Assembly (NCBI GenBank): GCA_937892995.1
Contig: CALBJS010000089.1
Coordinates: forward strand, 1-12,878
Source: an uncultured Peptococcaceae bacterium
GTDB lineage: Bacteria > Bacillota > Desulfitobacteriia > Desulfitobacteriales > Syntrophobotulaceae
Direction of reading: 5' to 3'
DNA: 12,878 bases
Shown: positions 12,487-12,878 of the stretch, one piece after another
Layout of the letters: every line of letters starts with the position of its first letter
Numbering within the stretch: position 1 is the first letter of the stretch
Notes under the pieces: model-generated
What the model saw: the letters and a program-made list of their open reading frames with translations, nothing else
Databases searched by the model: none
What the model was told of the DNA's origin: nothing
Position numbers and translations under genes: made by a program

Positions 12487-12878
12487 CTAATCCGAAACCA
12501 CTTTACTTCTTAATTTTCCTACCATAGAAGGCACATCTATTTTCATCGGGCAACGTTCCATACAGCGACCACATCTTAAACAGGTATAGAGCATTGGCGC
12601 TGCCATTTCTACTCCGCCGTCCACAAACGTAGTCCAGACAGATCCGATACCACATACATAAGTCCTGCCGTAATGTCCGGCAGTAATTTGGAAAACTGGG
12701 CATTCGTACATACTGCCACCACACCGTAAACAATGCAGAGCTTGCTTGAAACTTTCCACTTTCATCATTTCGCTTCTGCCATTATCAACAAATACAACGT
12801 AAAATTCTTTCGGACCATGGGCTCCATAGGTAGTTACTTTTTCAATATCCCCTGTCTTGCTTGGTCCACTAATGACGC
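12487..12878 (-). CDS. LutB-like LUD/ferredoxin protein, C-terminal part
   Basis: The frame stays open to the right edge; 129 C-terminal residues are visible. It begins with the end of a LUD domain (ISGPSKTGDIEKVTTYGAHGPKE; the family motif is SGPS(K/R)TADIE). An alpha-helical ferredoxin domain follows with two cluster motifs. The second is complete: C99-LR-C102-GR-C105-MER-C109-P. The first reads C49-LR-C52-GG-S55-MYE-C59-P, so the third ligand is Ser instead of Cys. The layout matches LutB, the Fe-S subunit of the LutABC lactate-oxidation complex, and related clostridial electron-transfer proteins. No lutA or lutC is visible, so lactate use is not shown. An internal ATG at 12768 is not the start, because homology continues upstream. 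Confidence 0.85.
   Translation of the reverse strand, partial: VISGPSKTGDIEKVTTYGAHGPKEFYVVFVDNGRSEMMKVESFKQALHCLRCGGSMYECPVFQITAGHYGRTYVCGIGSVWTTFVDGGVEMAAPMLYTCLRCGRCMERCPMKIDVPSMVGKLRSKVVSD

Noticed and set aside
12503..12733. Alternative minus-strand frame inside the LutB-like gene
   Set aside because: It is a frame-shifted reading of a gene whose ferredoxin motifs lie in the other frame.
1..12878. CRISPR array, tRNA or rRNA genes, insertion-sequence transposase
   Set aside because: No regularly spaced repeats, tRNA-like TTCGANTC/CCA ends, rRNA core motifs or transposase motifs were seen.

Overview
This window reads like the chromosome of an anaerobic, spore-forming-type Firmicute. The most likely group is the Desulfitobacterium/Desulfosporosinus (former Peptococcaceae) lineage of Clostridia. 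This is inferred from clostridial protein families (DUF4474, a DUF6765-like protein, a winged-helix/Fe-S protein with a CNCCGCCC motif, a LUD/ferredoxin protein), AT-rich intergenic DNA, strong GGAGG-type ribosome binding sites and frequent GTG/TTG starts. No species can be named from the sequence alone. Almost everything is on the minus strand; only the DUF4474 gene (3207-4337) is on plus.

Left part (1-3200): the N-terminus of a membrane-anchored protein runs off the left edge. Next to it is the C-terminal half of an iron-containing alcohol dehydrogenase, a relic. A two-gene LemA/TPM-domain membrane pair follows, then an ArsC/Spx-type CxxC protein. Directly upstream of the ArsC-like gene is a 28-codon N-terminal relic of a cyclase/kynurenine-formamidase family gene.

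Middle (3200-9720): a DUF4474 membrane-anchored protein converges with a DUF6765-like protein. After that comes a minus-strand series of a MerR/TipAS-type regulator, a SAM-dependent methyltransferase, a decayed yccF-family gene and a Uup/YfmR-type ABC-F ATPase. Regulator, methyltransferase and ABC-F together resemble an antibiotic or translation-stress set, but each appears to have its own signals and the link is only inference. Short GC-rich repeats sit in the regulator's 5' leader.

Right part (9720-12878): a YbjQ-family protein, a 690-base stretch without genes, then three minus-strand genes: a LUD/ferredoxin (LutB-like) protein cut by the window edge, a DUF3846-like small protein, and a winged-helix multi-[4Fe-4S] protein. 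The gene-free stretch is the most interesting part. It has a near-consensus promoter (TTGACA, 17 bases, TATACT), two overlapping and mutually exclusive hairpins of which one is terminator-like, a 15-bp helix joining positions about 310 bases apart, and a final terminator. All are on the minus strand and no open reading frame of note is present. I read it as a candidate structured non-coding RNA gene of about 550 bases, with a possible short form of about 150 bases. I could not match it to a known class.

A second theme is gene decay. Three truncated or mutated relics (Fe-ADH, cyclase, yccF) lie within 8 kb, and one conserved cluster cysteine is replaced by serine in the LutB-like protein.
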